DNA of 64,000 nucleotides, from the NCBI RefSeq assembly GCF_050436995.1, contig NC_134757.1, positions 1,066,501-1,130,500 on the forward strand, read 5' to 3'. This DNA comes from Anticarsia gemmatalis. Its lineage: Eukaryota; Arthropoda; Insecta; Lepidoptera; Erebidae. This document shows positions 1 through 11,856 of the stretch, in pieces. Both the position numbers and the translations under genes were made by a program. Under the pieces are notes generated by a model. It saw only the letters and a list, made by a program, of their open reading frames with translations. It was not told where the DNA came from and ran no database searches. The stretch's first letter is position 1; the number at the start of each line of letters is the position of its first letter.

Positions 1-388
1 TACTAAAATTTTGAATGTGATTGAGAATTTTTATCTATCTTACCGTCGTAATTATTGATACTTGATTTGACACCCTATGTAATTAAACTACTTATTAACC
101 TTCAGTTTCTGATAAAAATATGAGTTTTCAGTATAAAAACATTATAAAGGCTTTAAAGAAAAGAAAGTTAATACATTATAAGAAAAGCTATACATAAACC
201 TTTTTTGTGTGAAACAACTGCCTTAGTCTGGAGGTCAGATGCGCACGCGCAGGTGTCGGATTAATTTAGTAGCGCCTTGTTATGTGCTTGTAATGTTCAG
301 TACGCAAGTTTCCTTATAGATAAAACGAATTAAATTCTCTCACCTACTTTCATTATATATTCTGTTTGGGTTCTAGGTAAATATAGAG

Positions 389-529
389 GCCGTAGCGTGA
401 TGTTTCTCGATAAATGGAATATCAAACACTGAAAGAATTTTTAAAATCGGACCAGTAGTTCCTGAGATTAGCGCGTTCAAACAAACAAACAAACTCTTCA
501 GCTTTATAATATTATAGTATAGTATAGAT
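389..529 (+). repeat. LINE 3'-end fragment, deleted copy
   Basis: It shares with 21740-21988 the block from GTAGCGTGATG, through the 'GAAAGAATTTTT.AAATCGGACC' segment, to GATTAGCGCGTTC, an AAAC run and a TATAGTATAGAT tail. Relative to that copy it lacks about 20 bases around 400 and the 5' part. This is a very common lepidopteran interspersed repeat, probably the 3' end of an RTE-like LINE; the family name is from memory. Confidence 0.75.
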
Positions 530-606
530 AATGTGGTGCCACCATTTTCTGCAGACGGTATTTAAAATTTAAAATTATATGAAGCAAATAGTTCTAGCCA
601 GCTACG

Positions 607-623
607 CTAGGGGCGCTGATTAG
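607..623. repeat. 17-bp word shared with 38365-38381
   Basis: CTAGGGGCGCTGATTAG occurs identically at 38365-38381, and a diverged relative lies near 23773. The flanks differ, so this is probably the conserved end of an old transposable element rather than a segmental duplication. Confidence 0.55.
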
Positions 624-750
624 ATTTCATGCAAAATTATTTGCTGGCTAACCGGTCGTGGATGACCAAGTAGGAAATTGTCCATAAGAAAGGTCATTTA
701 TTGCTATTGTCAGATAGCTTTAACGATTTTAGTTATATACTCCAATCATT

Positions 751-812
751 TGTGCCTATGCCTGGCAACGCAGTCTCAAGTTCGAATCCCTAGTCAGAAA
801 AATTGTGAAGAA
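751..812 (+). repeat. Relic of a tRNA-derived SINE head
   Basis: Contains AGTTCGAATCCC, which matches a pol III B-box (GGTTCRANYCC) at all but the first position, followed by a short A/T-rich tail. The expected A-box region is too decayed to recognise. It does not fold as a complete tRNA by eye. Confidence 0.45.
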
Positions 813-1246
813 TTTGTCATTTCTGTTAGATTATTCTCAACAGCAATTTCTTAGTAGCTTCTTTTATTATATGGTTATCGACCCACTAATAGCATAGATT
901 TTTCAAAAATCTACTTAAGTCAGTAAACCTACAGGTGAACACTATGACCTTCGCTGTAGTATTGTGTGTTTTGTATAACAAATTAACAAAATGGCGGACA
1001 ATTATAATTGTTACGTCACAAATAGTCGCGTTATAATGTATTGTATGAAAATGAATTGTATTTAGGGCTTGCTTTAAACTTAAATTCTGGAAATTCTTTT
1101 TTTATGTATTAAAATCAACGGAAAACATTCTTACTCTACATTGCTATGCCACCAAAAATAAATTTTATTTTCTATAATTCTATTTTCTTTCTATTCAAAA
1201 ATTCAAATGTTTACCCTAAACATATTTTCGAATAAGAAAAATACTC

Positions 1247-1370
1247 ACGATTATTTATGAATGTTTACTGTCTATGTTTTCGTGTAGGGCATCAATGTGA
1301 ATCTACTGACGATTATTTATGAATATCTGCCGTCTATCCTTTCGTGTATGGACGCAAGGGCATCGCGCTT
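1247..1370 (+). repeat. Two-copy tandem duplication, ~62-bp period
   Basis: ACGATTATTTATGAAT begins at 1247 and again at 1309. Each copy continues with a CTGTCTAT or CCGTCTAT block, then TTTCGTGTA and GGGCATC. The copies differ by scattered substitutions and a small insertion in the second, so the duplication is not recent. Confidence 0.75.
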
Positions 1371-4300
1371 AAGTTAGCGTTACAGACGAATAATGTTACT
1401 TTTGCATTAGTAGTATACTTATTTACATAGCAGTACTAATAAAAAAAACCTAGTTTCCTACTTCGAAAAGTACTCTATATATCTCGAAAAGTTTTTAAAT
1501 GCGGGTTAGAAAATATCAAATTCTTTATGCTAAAGAATTGCATAAAAAAGTAAAAATAAACTATCGTTCATTCGTCAATGCTCGCTCCGCCTTCGGGAAC
1601 GTTCGGCTCGACCGAAGATGCCCGAACATTGACATACAACTTCTAATAGCACAATAGACGTATTGAATAGTTTTCGAGTAATTTGCACACAGACATCTGA
1701 TACGGGGGTCAGGGCTAGGCCCCGTTTCTATTAAACTATGGTTAATATATAGATATGAGTTTAAGATCTGTCTGGGTTGTTTTTAGACTGTTTTTTAAAG
1801 TGAATTTGGGTCGCCAGTCTGTCTAGCCATAGAAGATTTACTTAAAGATTATTATGACAATTTTCTTAGTAGTGCTTTATGTATTGCAAAAAAAATCATA
1901 GCTACTTGACGTGTAAATATGTATTTTTTTACTCTTACCTTATTAATTTATCGTAAAGAATTATGAGTTGCATAAGTCTCAAAATCAATAATTGATAATA
2001 AATTATGTTAAGTTCCTTACTCTTTATTATTTTTTTTAAATAAGGTAAGGTTAATAAATTGTATCTAATCCATATTGCTAAAAAACCCCACTTGCCAACT
2101 AGTATTGTACTAGATACATCTTAAACTACGTTTCAACATAAAGTCTTACACAAATTGTTTAAACCTTTAGGTCCATAAAGTACAATATTCTCACAATAAC
2201 CAATATAACCTGACTCATATGTTACTAACTACATATATGGAAGCAAAGGTCAGACTAAATTGGTTTTGTTAACACACAGTCATAGATGGAAAGCCGAGGC
2301 TACAATTTTACATCCAATCTATCTTGAGCCGCATTGTAAGGTTTTTTGTTGTACTCCAGAGGTCATAATAAATTGGTTTTTGTTTTAACAAGACCGGCTT
2401 TTGTTTCCTATATTATTTGTTAGTTTATTTTCTTTATAAAAGGCATTCATTGAAGATTAATCGTGTGGGACTTGTCGTGACGACTTTAAAGTTGCAGTTT
2501 GAATAGCATTATTAAAGTCGCGTTTTCTTTGTTGTTTTTTGTTGTATTTGTGCTTACTTGAAATATGGGAAATAGTAAGAAAGGAATATGGTGCACTCGT
2601 AGCTAAGGATGCCATTGTAGTCTATTGTCTGTATAGATCTAGGTTCAATTATTGGCTTATGTATTTTCTTTATAGGAAGTTTATAAGGATCCTACCTAAT
2701 GGCGTTTCTTGGTATCTGCCTTTTGCTATGGTAGAAGGTGATTTTATGTGTGTATGTATATTTTTTTATTTGTTATTTTAGAGTATTGTCAGTATCCATG
2801 TAAGATACATAAATATATTTGTATTCAATCGTTTTCCATTACGTTACCATTTTTTTTAGCACCTTAAAAAAATTACATTTACGCATTGAGAATTACTTAG
2901 TAATTTATAGCACAAAAGCTGAACTTATGTATAATCTAAGTTTCAACAACTCAATAAAATCATTAACAATCGCTCGTATATAAACTGAATCAATTTTATG
3001 CGCGCGACTGCAACCATAAAAGTCGTTGAGCGTCTAATCGGCCGTGAATAGCCAGCTTTAGACTTTGTGTTAGGACTTTTGTCCTTCGGTACACTTATAG
3101 ATATCATTTTAAAACTACTTTTATATGAAAAAATGTATCGAGTTGTTAACTATACGACTATAGGCTGAATACTTATTATTTGCGACGTACATATGTATAT
3201 TATGACTGGTAAATAGTATGTAGGTAAATTGTTTCATGTAGGTACTTAGATTAGTAGTCAAATACTAATATTTTATATGCTGACGGTTTAAAAAAATAAA
3301 AAAATGAGACTTAAATATATCTTTTCTCTTTTCAAGCAATACATGTGTTACGATGCATTTTTCATTTGCATTATTTCTATAATTTATTGAATAGACAAAT
3401 TCGTGATCAGCCAGCAAAGCTTTTTCCAAGCTTAACATTACCTCTCTACAAAAATCCAATTTGACAAAATCTGGAAATCAAACCCACATTCTTCTCAGCA
3501 TCTTCTACCGCACCATCAAAACCTATTACACAATACAATCCCAACTATCATAGACTACACACAAACACACATTACACATACACACATTCACAAACCACAC
3601 ACACATACAAACCACCACAGAATAGTTTTAGGCAAGCAAAACAACTGAATGTCATTTGAAAATCAAAAGTTAAATGACTCGTGAGCGGTCGTTGCATCCG
3701 TTTTATTTAGAATAGATGTTAAAACGCTATCTTTAAGATATATTCCAGTTTGTAATGCAAAGGGATATTTTATATTGTGTATTGCCGACGCGGTTACTGC
3801 CCGGTTTGGCTATAACGCGAGTGTCGCTCAAAAAAGACTGTACAATGTCTATTATTATAAAAAAAACTAAAATTATTATTTGATGCCATATCATATTACT
3901 ATTTAACATTAATTAATTATATAAAAATGTGTTATTTATATGATAATATATTATCCTCTAAACATTTGCTTACTTCTTCATAATTGTCTTAAAAATGTGT
4001 TATTCTATCTTATGAAGCGTGGTTTTCAGCTTTATTTATTGTAATAATTAAAATAAAGTTTTTTGTCAAACAGTGAGTGTAAGAATTGACGATGACTATT
4101 ATAACTTGGCTTAAATCCAAATAGATGTTTTACATTTATAATTTTTATTTTACTTTGCACAATATTGTCAATTACTTGCAAAATAGAAGAGCTATTAATA
4201 GTCGATTATTCATATTCCATTTCTGGTTGTGTCTATTTTTATAATACGTATAAAATAATATGCTGGACAAATTATCAAATGCGACTTGGCACCGCTCTGT

Positions 4301-4824
4301 AAATTATTCTTGTAAAAATATTTAACATGTAAGATTTACAAAAAAATGGTGTATTAACTAATAAAATACTATATTTTTTGTACTATATCTGAGGATCTAT
4401 AGACTTTTTGCAATCAGTAAAATCATTGTTAAAACCATTTTTATCTTGGTGATTAATACTGTACTAATAGTTCGACCTATCCCAATCAATAGTTTATATA
4501 CCTAGTCGGTAACTAGTTGGGCAATAATTATTTGCTTAATAAAGCTTTAAAATAATATAATTTACAGTGTTAATTTATTTCTAGTACTGTAAGGAAGCTT
4601 TTCTATAATAAACGTTACTTATTTAGTAATTTATTGCTTACTTACCCTTTCTTTATAAATTATATTTATTACTATTGGTACATTTAACGTTACCTTAAAC
4701 ATCTTTTAGCTATATTTCAAATCCTATTGAATTTTTTCTACCCAAGATTTTAGCGCAAGCAAATTTTAGCAAATCTTTTAAACTAAGGGAAGTTTGTTAA
4801 AACCAAAAGCGTTCTTTTGGCGTT

Positions 4825-4880
4825 TAGTCTCTACCTTCTTCTATGGAAAAGGCGTGTTTTTAAGTATGTAAGTATATCTT
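4825..4880 (-). repeat. Interspersed-repeat tail fragment (GGGGTAGGCAGAGACC family)
   Basis: On the minus strand this reads as a diverged CACGCCTTTT...GTAGGTAGAGAC, matching copies at 14205, 14944 (minus), 28852 and 35732. The family is widespread in Lepidoptera; which element it ends is not clear from the window. Confidence 0.5.
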
Positions 4881-5583
4881 TTATAATACAAATAATACAC
4901 ATGTTATTCATAAAACCAGATAAATATACTCACGGGCATAGTTTTATGGTAGTTTTTTAGACTTTTTACAAAAGCAGGAAGAACATGCAGTTGCAGTGGA
5001 AACTAGTTTTTTATGTTGCATATTATAACAAGCGCTGTCTGGTTTTCAAATTAAAATTCCTGTTCAATCCTTACAAAATTGATTTACGTAGATAATATTT
5101 AATTTATTTTATTTCATGAGTACAATTTTGGGAATAAAATTTTTGATGATATAAATCACAAAATCGTATCACTTTGTTTATTCAAATGGGTAAATTAAAT
5201 TTTAACCATAAATATGTGAGTAAAATAAATATATTACTCAAACTATGTTAAGCTTTTCTTTGTCTCTATTTCACTAGAAAAAATTGGACTACAAATTTTT
5301 TTTTACTAAATGCTTTGTGTTAACTTATAAATATTATATTATAATGATTTGTATGCCTTTAGAGACAGGTTATTATAAATTAAATTTCATTTCCGTAGAG
5401 CTGCACAAAACACGCTACATTTGAAAAATATGTGTCCGCTACAAATAGGCCTAACTACAAATTATTTTCTCGTTAATTTCTCATAAAAATCAATAAAACA
5501 TCGTCGTGAAACATACAGTACTTTAACATAATAAAAATAAACTGTATTATTCGCTGTAAATTCAAAATTCAAACATAAAGCAA

Positions 5584-6900
5584 CATGGCGGGCCCGCGCC
5601 CGCGCACTTCGTAGGCTTCAAAAAAAGAACACACGATCAAGATGGCCGACTTTCTCGCCAGTGCCTAGTACTTCTGACGTCACACACGACGTGTCCTTGT
5701 GACTTTGTCTAGGGATTCATCCCGGTTATTAGAATAATATACGTCTGGACAAGTTCATCGGTGTTTTTACAAGCTCCCGGCAGCTAAATGTGATACGTGG
5801 TGCACAGAAACAGATAACTTATAGTTCCTTTGTGTTTTTATTTATAGAATTATTTTTCTCAATTTAAAAATTGGAATAACGCCGCCGAACTTCAGGACGG
5901 AATAATTCACAAAATAAACAGGTGAAAATTAATAACAAAATTATAAAAATAAAATAAAAAGTACTTACCCAAAAACAAAAAGCGGAAAACACAAAAGTCC
6001 AATTAAATATGAAAATAATAAAATCTAAAATGTTGAAAAATAACACAACACGACACTAGGCACTACAGTCTTTTCTAATCGATGAAAAATCTTGGTTTTT
6101 ATTTAATAAAATAATTTTGCCATTATCGGTGATGTCTGAAAAATAAATCCGAATGAGTACTGCGCCCGACTGCCGCGGTATTATAGATCAAAATGCTCGC
6201 TAAATCTAATAAAATAATTCTATTTATCTATTAAAAAACAACTATGAAATTCAAACAAGATTCCAAATAGAAGGAAGAGGCGCGCTCCGAGTACTTTATT
6301 CAAAAAATCGCGACGTACTGCCACTCAATAAAGTTGCAGGAAGCACGCCTTTTCCTAGTGATGTAGACATAAAATTCTTTTCAAAAAATTACCAACGAGC
6401 GTTTTGAGCCAAAAAATCTAACCTAACCTAACCCAGGCGGGCGGGCGACTGGCGGCCGAGTAGGGGCCGCATTGCCAAATATTTTTTTTTGCATCTCGGC
6501 CGAATTATGCACTTGTATGCGACTTACGTCGTCCCTTCATTGTAGTGGTGCGACATGTACCGATTGGGCATTTTTATGTGGTGTCAGTGTGTGGAGCACG
6601 CACACACATGCAACACACGAAATTTTTGTCTGTGCGCGTTCGGAGCCCTTTTGGTGTGGAGTTTATTTAAAAAATTCGGAGTGTTATGTAAACACGGCAA
6701 TTTTTTTTAGACACTAAAATACTTAGGTGTTGCCCGGAGGGGTCGTCGGCCGCGTTTTTCGGGAACTGTGAGTAATTTAGCTAAAAGGATCTGTATTGTA
6801 CAGAGTCCGGTAGCAGAGGCTGTCGGGGCCCGAACACCCAGTTCCATTTGCGAACGGCGCTCGAGTTTCGGCGCGAACCAATTTTGAACTGCGAACGTTT
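5584..6900 (+). promoter_or_regulatory. CpG-rich promoter-like region, possible non-coding first exon
   Basis: GC and CpG rise sharply above the surroundings at 5584-5720 and again at 6425-6500 and 6720-6880. A perfect CRE (TGACGTCA) lies at 5675-5682. Two ATGGC contexts (5585 and 5641) open only 8-9 codon frames, like uORFs or YY1-type motifs. An initiator-like TCAGT is at 6584. A good plus-strand splice donor, GTGAGTAA, is near 6768, so a plus-strand non-coding first exon ending there is possible. No TATA box or downstream coding exon was identified, so direction and target gene are inference. Confidence 0.4.
5675..5682. promoter_or_regulatory. Perfect CRE, TGACGTCA
   Basis: Palindromic CREB/ATF-type octamer inside the CpG-rich block. 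Identical octamers occur at 11268, 29466 and 58789. Confidence 0.5.
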
Positions 6901-7660
6901 ATTTTCGAAATTTTTATGACTTTATTGGACGGATGCAATTTATGCTTAATCGTGATTGGTCGGTTTGGTTTTGGAACTGAATTTTTGAAAGATTATTTGG
7001 CCAGTAACAACACAATTTGGTCGATAATTTTATGATTTCCACCTGTTGTCAGTATCAAGTTAATTTTCATTACTATCACGTACGAAGCTGATAGAGCGCG
7101 TCTAAGTCTAGACAGACACTACATTAGACTAAAGTCCATTCGATTAGCTAGCACTAAACAAGATGCTTGTCCAAAAATAGCCAAATATATAATAAGTTCT
7201 ATAACAATTTATGAGCGCGATATTTTCTTAGAAACGGTTTCATTACATTGTTGTTGCACAAAAAGGTCTTAACTGCTCATTGTGAGTATAGCATCGCGCT
7301 TGTGATGTTATGGGATGAATAGAAGTCTAGAAATACTTCAAGCGTTTGACAGCAGCGTAAGTATTTTTAAGATATCATTTTTATGGCATTGATACTATAG
7401 AGCTATAATAATTTTGTATCGTTTTATTCCCATTTAATATCAACATTACATTTGATTCTGAAAAAGGTAAGCAAAGAAAATAAAGTGACTCTTATTTCAT
7501 ATTATTCTTCGTCATATTTTTATATCATCAAATATTTACAAAGAAAAGTTCCTATTCCTACTCTTTTTCTATCTATATGTAAAAACATACTTAGTATTAA
7601 AAAATCGCACAAACTTACCAAATTATAATAACATACAACGTGATACTATAAACAGTACAA
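6901..7660. other. Non-coding stretch without recognised features
   Basis: AT-rich sequence downstream of the CpG-rich block. No gene, repeat family or clustered motif was recognised. Confidence 0.6.
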
Positions 7661-7927
7661 GACTCTACATTTAAAATCCTCCCAAACCATTTTAAAATTA
7701 AAATAGCTTTACCCCTATCATCCAAAAATTATCCACCCACCCATAACTTTCCGCTCCCACGAGACTCTATCGACTCTACAAAATATAAAACTAGATCCTA
7801 TATTTATGGTACCCTAAACCATAGTGTATAAAGAGCACTGGAGCAAGAAAGGACAAAAGGTCGACTAACCGACACAGGTGTTTCAAAAATAGTAAAAAAA
7901 ATCCTTTGAAACTATTCAGTGGCTATG

Positions 7928-7943
7928 ATAGAGTCGACTCTAT
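7928..7943. promoter_or_regulatory. 16-bp perfect palindrome of the cluster motif
   Basis: ATAGAGTCGACTCTAT is two head-to-head copies of the motif variant YGACTCTAT. A dimeric binding site is a reasonable inference. Confidence 0.5.
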
Positions 7944-8481
7944 GTATAGAGGCTCGTCGCTTCGAAATTATAAATTAGTGAGCTCTACATTTTTTTATAA
8001 TGGAGTGTTTTGATGTTGTTTTGTTTTAGGCTAGATTTTAAGTGATGTAGAGCTGCAGGTCTGTTTTGTTTGAAGTTATAATGTTTGGAATATGTAATAC
8101 TACACATTCAGAAGATGGAACGGGAATTATTGCGTATCGAAAATATTATAGGCTTTATTTAGTTTCCTTATTTACAAGTCCATTTGAATTATTTTATTTT
8201 CTACAAGTATATAAATGTGCAATTCAATAAATAGTAAACAAAATTGGCATAAACATACTAGCATAATTTATTACCGAGGGAAAAATTACGAGAGATTTAT
8301 AGGTGTTTTTAAGTACTAGCAATAGATAGCATCACATGAAATAAACATAATTTTACCAACTCCTAGATATAATCTTAAGATTCACTATGCGGGTCAAAAA
8401 ACTGCATTTGACGGCAAAAGTCGTCTCGAGGTATATTATAGCAAAGTCATACTTTTGGTAATTATTTTATCACATTTTTTT

Positions 8482-8511
8482 TATATGCATAGACCAAAGT
8501 CTATGCATATA
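8482..8511. repeat. 13-bp perfect hairpin, loop CAAA
   Basis: TATATGCATAGAC (8482-8494) pairs with GTCTATGCATATA (8499-8511) across CAAA. A second hairpin with the same loop follows directly at 8514. The stem is too short for a microRNA precursor. Confidence 0.8.
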
Positions 8512-8513
8512 TA

Positions 8514-8545
8514 CAAAAAGTGTGTGGGCCAAAGCCCACTTTTTG
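8514..8545. repeat. Second adjacent hairpin, loop CAAA
   Basis: CAAAAAGTG plus GGC pairs with GCCCACTTTTTG, with a four-base bulge (TGTG) on the left arm. The shared GCCAAAGC/ACCAAAGT loop context suggests the two hairpins belong to one element, possibly a transposon end. Confidence 0.65.
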
Positions 8546-9424
8546 TTTACTATCATCGATAGACAACTCATCAATAAAAAAATTAATTTCCAAATAAATT
8601 GTACAGTTTAACTCTACGTAAATTCATAGAACTCATTACACATGGCTTGAACAATATTTATTTGAATCAAGCATTATATCGAAGGCAAGGAAAAATTGCT
8701 CCAATAAAAACAATTTACCAGTATCATACTGAAATATACAACATAGTAGTATTAGCACAAACATTTCCACATAAAACCTATCTCTTCCTGCGCATACGTG
8801 TGTCGATACGTGCGCAGGCGCAGCGTTAGATCGATAGCAAGGGTTGCCGGCCTGTTGCCCTTGTTAGACAAAGGACGAATCGACTAATGCTTGCAGCTCA
8901 GAGTGGGGGACAGAGGCGACAGGCGGCTAAATACTGTAGCGTTTTAATAACGTTTGGTGTTAGTGAAAAATACTACTGAAATCCTTATTGATTGGGTACA
9001 ATAATATAGATTTATTAATTTATTGTTATAGTAACTAACTAACATATCACTAAGTAACTAACGGCAAACTAACTTACAAGTAACTAGCAACTTTAAGAGG
9101 TGTACTTTAGTATTACTGTAGAAAAAAAAACTACTTAGCATTTTAAAAATACTACTAAAATTTCCCTTTAAATTGAATAGTAATTTGAGTAAGTTCAATC
9201 AATGAAAAAGCTCAGTAGCCACATAGCTTTGTGTATTGTACAGGTTTCAAAATAGTTAAGACAAAAAACTGTACACTAGTTTAGTTGTGTCCTTGAACCA
9301 TATTGTACTACTTTTTAACGAGTCGCTATTTGCTATAATTATAGAGTTAAGCATTATAGTGAGAAGAAATAGGGGCCTCCTAAATGATGGTATTATAGGT
9401 TAAAATGTCACTGTGTTTGTCAAA

Positions 9425-9540
9425 CGCCGGCGTCGCATCTTCAGCCACCGTTGATCTGTGTCAGTCACGCACACATACACGCCAGCGCCAGCGCAACTCG
9501 TAGACGCCCTTTGTTTTGGCACACTCGGCCCAAAGGATAA
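9425..9540. promoter_or_regulatory. Short CpG-enriched patch
   Basis: CpG dinucleotides and GCCAGCGCCAGCGC-type sequence stand out from the AT-rich flanks. There is no clear transcription start signal and no adjacent coding exon. Regulatory role is speculative. Confidence 0.25.
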
Positions 9541-10628
9541 GGTTTTTTGTTCTCTTATAATCTTCAACCTCACGAGTTATTTCAAATAGGTTTTGACATT
9601 TTTTGTTCAACCATTTTTGGAGTGACGCGTTCTTTTAAGGTTATTGTTTGTCACTATAAAATAAAAGAAATAAAAAACTTTATTTATCACATCACTGAAA
9701 TAATAGAGTAAATAATTTGAGTTATTAATTGTATTTTTTATCTAAGCCCTTATTTAGGTATCAAGCAGTACTTAAAAGTAAATAAAACATGCATGATGAA
9801 GGTTAACTAAACGAAACAATAGTTCTTAAAATAAGATTTTCTTTACGGGTCACTTACTTTTCGTATTTACATTATTCACAGAGTAAGAAAAACAACAAGC
9901 AATATTGAATACACCACAATGTCCACAATACACAAAAAAAATATTTGGAGGATGAAAATACTGCCAATTTTTTCCTGTCAATTTGGTAATTGAGGAAAGC
10001 TCATAGGGAGCTCACAAGGGAACTTATTACCCATAATTTTGTCATCATTATTTTAGCTTATAGTATTGCAATTTATACATATTGAACTGTTTTTTATACT
10101 TCCAAAAAGCGTGGCTTCTTTGCTCTTCGTATGGGAGGTCTTTCAAGATCTGAAAAAGAAAATAATTTTGATATGAATATTAGCTATGTTAAAGCTAGAT
10201 TTCGTTGCAAGCAAACGGGGTCTCTACCCTCATAATCATAATAAATTACATTCACAAAAAACTTCCAAATTTGATACGTAGTACAAAACACAAAGTTCAA
10301 TAACACATGGCTAACGAACACGCGACTCTCCACGTGACTCTACATCATAGATGTTTACTAAAACGTGCTAAATGCAACCGTTTTTTGCTCTACAAACAAC
10401 CATTACAGTACAAACCGGTCAAGCACGAGCGGAGAGCACGCGAGTTGTGCAATCGCTCTATTACTATCTACTTATTATGTGTACGACTCTACATTTTCAG
10501 AAATAACTTCTAAATAGTGGGCGGTGGTCACGTCACATGAAACTAAGACACAATGTTCTAAATGCGCCATATTTGATTAATAAATTAGTGCTCTATGTAT
10601 TTAATTTGAATAAAATCTTAGATAGAGC

Positions 10629-10697
10629 ACGACCTATATATTTCAATACTATTTTTCCAACGGTAGTCTAAGAACTGGAACGTAACCTTGACTCTAC
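10629..10697 (+). promoter_or_regulatory. Composite unit 1: GACCTAT ... AACCTTGACTCTAC
   Basis: Begins CGACCTAT and ends AACCTTGACTCTACCG, with GTAGTCTAAG between. Same order and similar length (69 bp) as the units at 10767, 10872 and 11186, with diverged connecting sequence. Confidence 0.55.
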
Positions 10698-10766
10698 CGT
10701 TCAATAACACTAGCTTATAAAAATGTAGAGACGCGCGACTAATTCTAATGCTCGTCTATTATAGCA

Positions 10767-10837
10767 TGACCTACGTCAATGTCTTTCTATTAGTCTAGCA
10801 CCGGAATAACCTTGAGTCTAGCGGTCGCTGACTCTAC
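10767..10837 (+). promoter_or_regulatory. Composite unit 2: TGACCTAC ... YTGACTCTAC
   Basis: Contains GACCTACGTCAATGTC (10768-10783), TTAGTCTAGC, AACCTTGAG (10808) and CTGACTCTACC at the end. Length 71 bp. TGACCT is the reverse complement of the nuclear-receptor half-site AGGTCA. Confidence 0.6.
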
Positions 10838-10871
10838 CAAAGCGAACGAAACAAACGTGTTACGTCTACTT

Positions 10872-10944
10872 TGACCTATGACAACATTGTAATTTATTCT
10901 AATAGTAGTCTAACTGCTATGACTCTACCGGTCGTTGACTCTAC
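10872..10944 (+). promoter_or_regulatory. Composite unit 3: TGACCTAT ... two GACTCTAC
   Basis: TGACCTATGACAACATT, then TAGTAGTCTAAC, then ATGACTCTACCGGTCGTTG running into a second GACTCTAC. Length 73 bp. The AACCTTG block is missing, replaced by CTGCTATGACTC. Confidence 0.6.
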
Positions 10945-11185
10945 TAATGTGCAAAATAATGATAATGTTTATTCACGGCCACATAATAGCATATTTTTGC
11001 ATATATTGCAGTTAAAAATAATTACTGGAAATATCTAAATTAAATTCATGACTACTGTACCATGACTGACAACAAAAAGTACGAAAACAATCTGTATTCA
11101 ATTTTAAAGCTCATGTATGCATGATTATTCTAGCGACTCTACATAACAAAATAGCGCCAATCTATCGCAGAATTCAAACAGTATT

Positions 11186-11253
11186 TGACCTACACTAACG
11201 TCGTCTCTATTCGGCCATTGGCGCAACCTTGACTCTCCGGTCACCGACTCTAC
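11186..11253 (+). promoter_or_regulatory. Composite unit 4: TGACCTAC ... CGACTCTACC
   Basis: GACCTACACTAACGTC (11187-11202), then AACCTTGACTCTCCGGTC, then ACCGACTCTACC. Length 68 bp. A perfect CRE follows 15 bases downstream. Confidence 0.6.
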
Positions 11254-11267
11254 CAGCAATAGCGGCG

Positions 11268-11275
11268 TGACGTCA
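11268..11275. promoter_or_regulatory. Perfect CRE, TGACGTCA
   Basis: Octameric palindrome immediately downstream of composite unit 4. Confidence 0.5.
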
Positions 11276-11847
11276 CCAAACTAGTCACGATCGTAATGCA
11301 TTCTTAGAAACTGTGTCGACTTGTATGTGGGGATTTTAGCTCGCTGAAACTAGAGCTCTACATAGAGTTACGTCAGTTTTATTTTGACTTGCGTTTGTTT
11401 ATTAATTTTGAGCTGTATGCGAAAGTGTTTGAATAAGAATAGAATGAACTAGACATTTATTATTTACTGCAAAATGCAATGGTTTCAATTTCCTTAAAGC
11501 TAAGCTTTTATGTAGTTTCTGTAAAGGTTTTCCTCGTCCTATAGCAGTTTTGTTTGATTTATTTCATCGTTAATGCGCCTATTAAAGTACTACGGCTTAT
11601 CTTGAAGAAGGAAAATAAGAGCTACACATAAATACACTTTGATTTAAAATTTCATCATTTTATTTTATAATTAGAATTAAATAGTAAGTTTGAATACAAA
11701 TATTAATATTACCCTACTTTCTCTACCTTTAAGAACACACGCAAAAATCTAAGAATAAAAAAGGGATGGCTCTATTTAGAACCGGAAATAGCACAGCATG
11801 AACAAGTTCTTAGAGATCGACTCTACCATGCAATTGCAAGACCCTCG

Positions 11848-11856
11848 CCAAGGTCA
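11848..11856 (+). promoter_or_regulatory. FTZ-F1/ERR-type extended half-site
   Basis: CCAAGGTCA matches YCAAGGYCR, the monomer site of FTZ-F1-class receptors. Within 35 bases downstream are AGACCT, GAAGGTCA and TTCAAGGTAC, so half-sites are dense here. Binding is inference. Confidence 0.45.

Larger units (their letters stand above)
1..5580. other. AT-rich non-coding DNA
   Basis: No supportable gene. Open frames here are short, mostly start at non-ATG codons and lack recognisable domains or splice context. The stretch holds a LINE 3' fragment near 0.4 kb, a SINE relic near 0.77 kb, a local tandem duplication at 1.25 kb, a CpG-rich near-palindromic patch at about 1.57-1.64 kb, and a repeat-tail fragment at 4.82 kb. 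The rest is A/T-rich sequence in which I see nothing specific. Confidence 0.7.

Noticed and set aside
8482..8545. MicroRNA precursor
   Set aside because: Stems of about 13 bp with 4-base loops are far too short for Drosha/Dicer processing.
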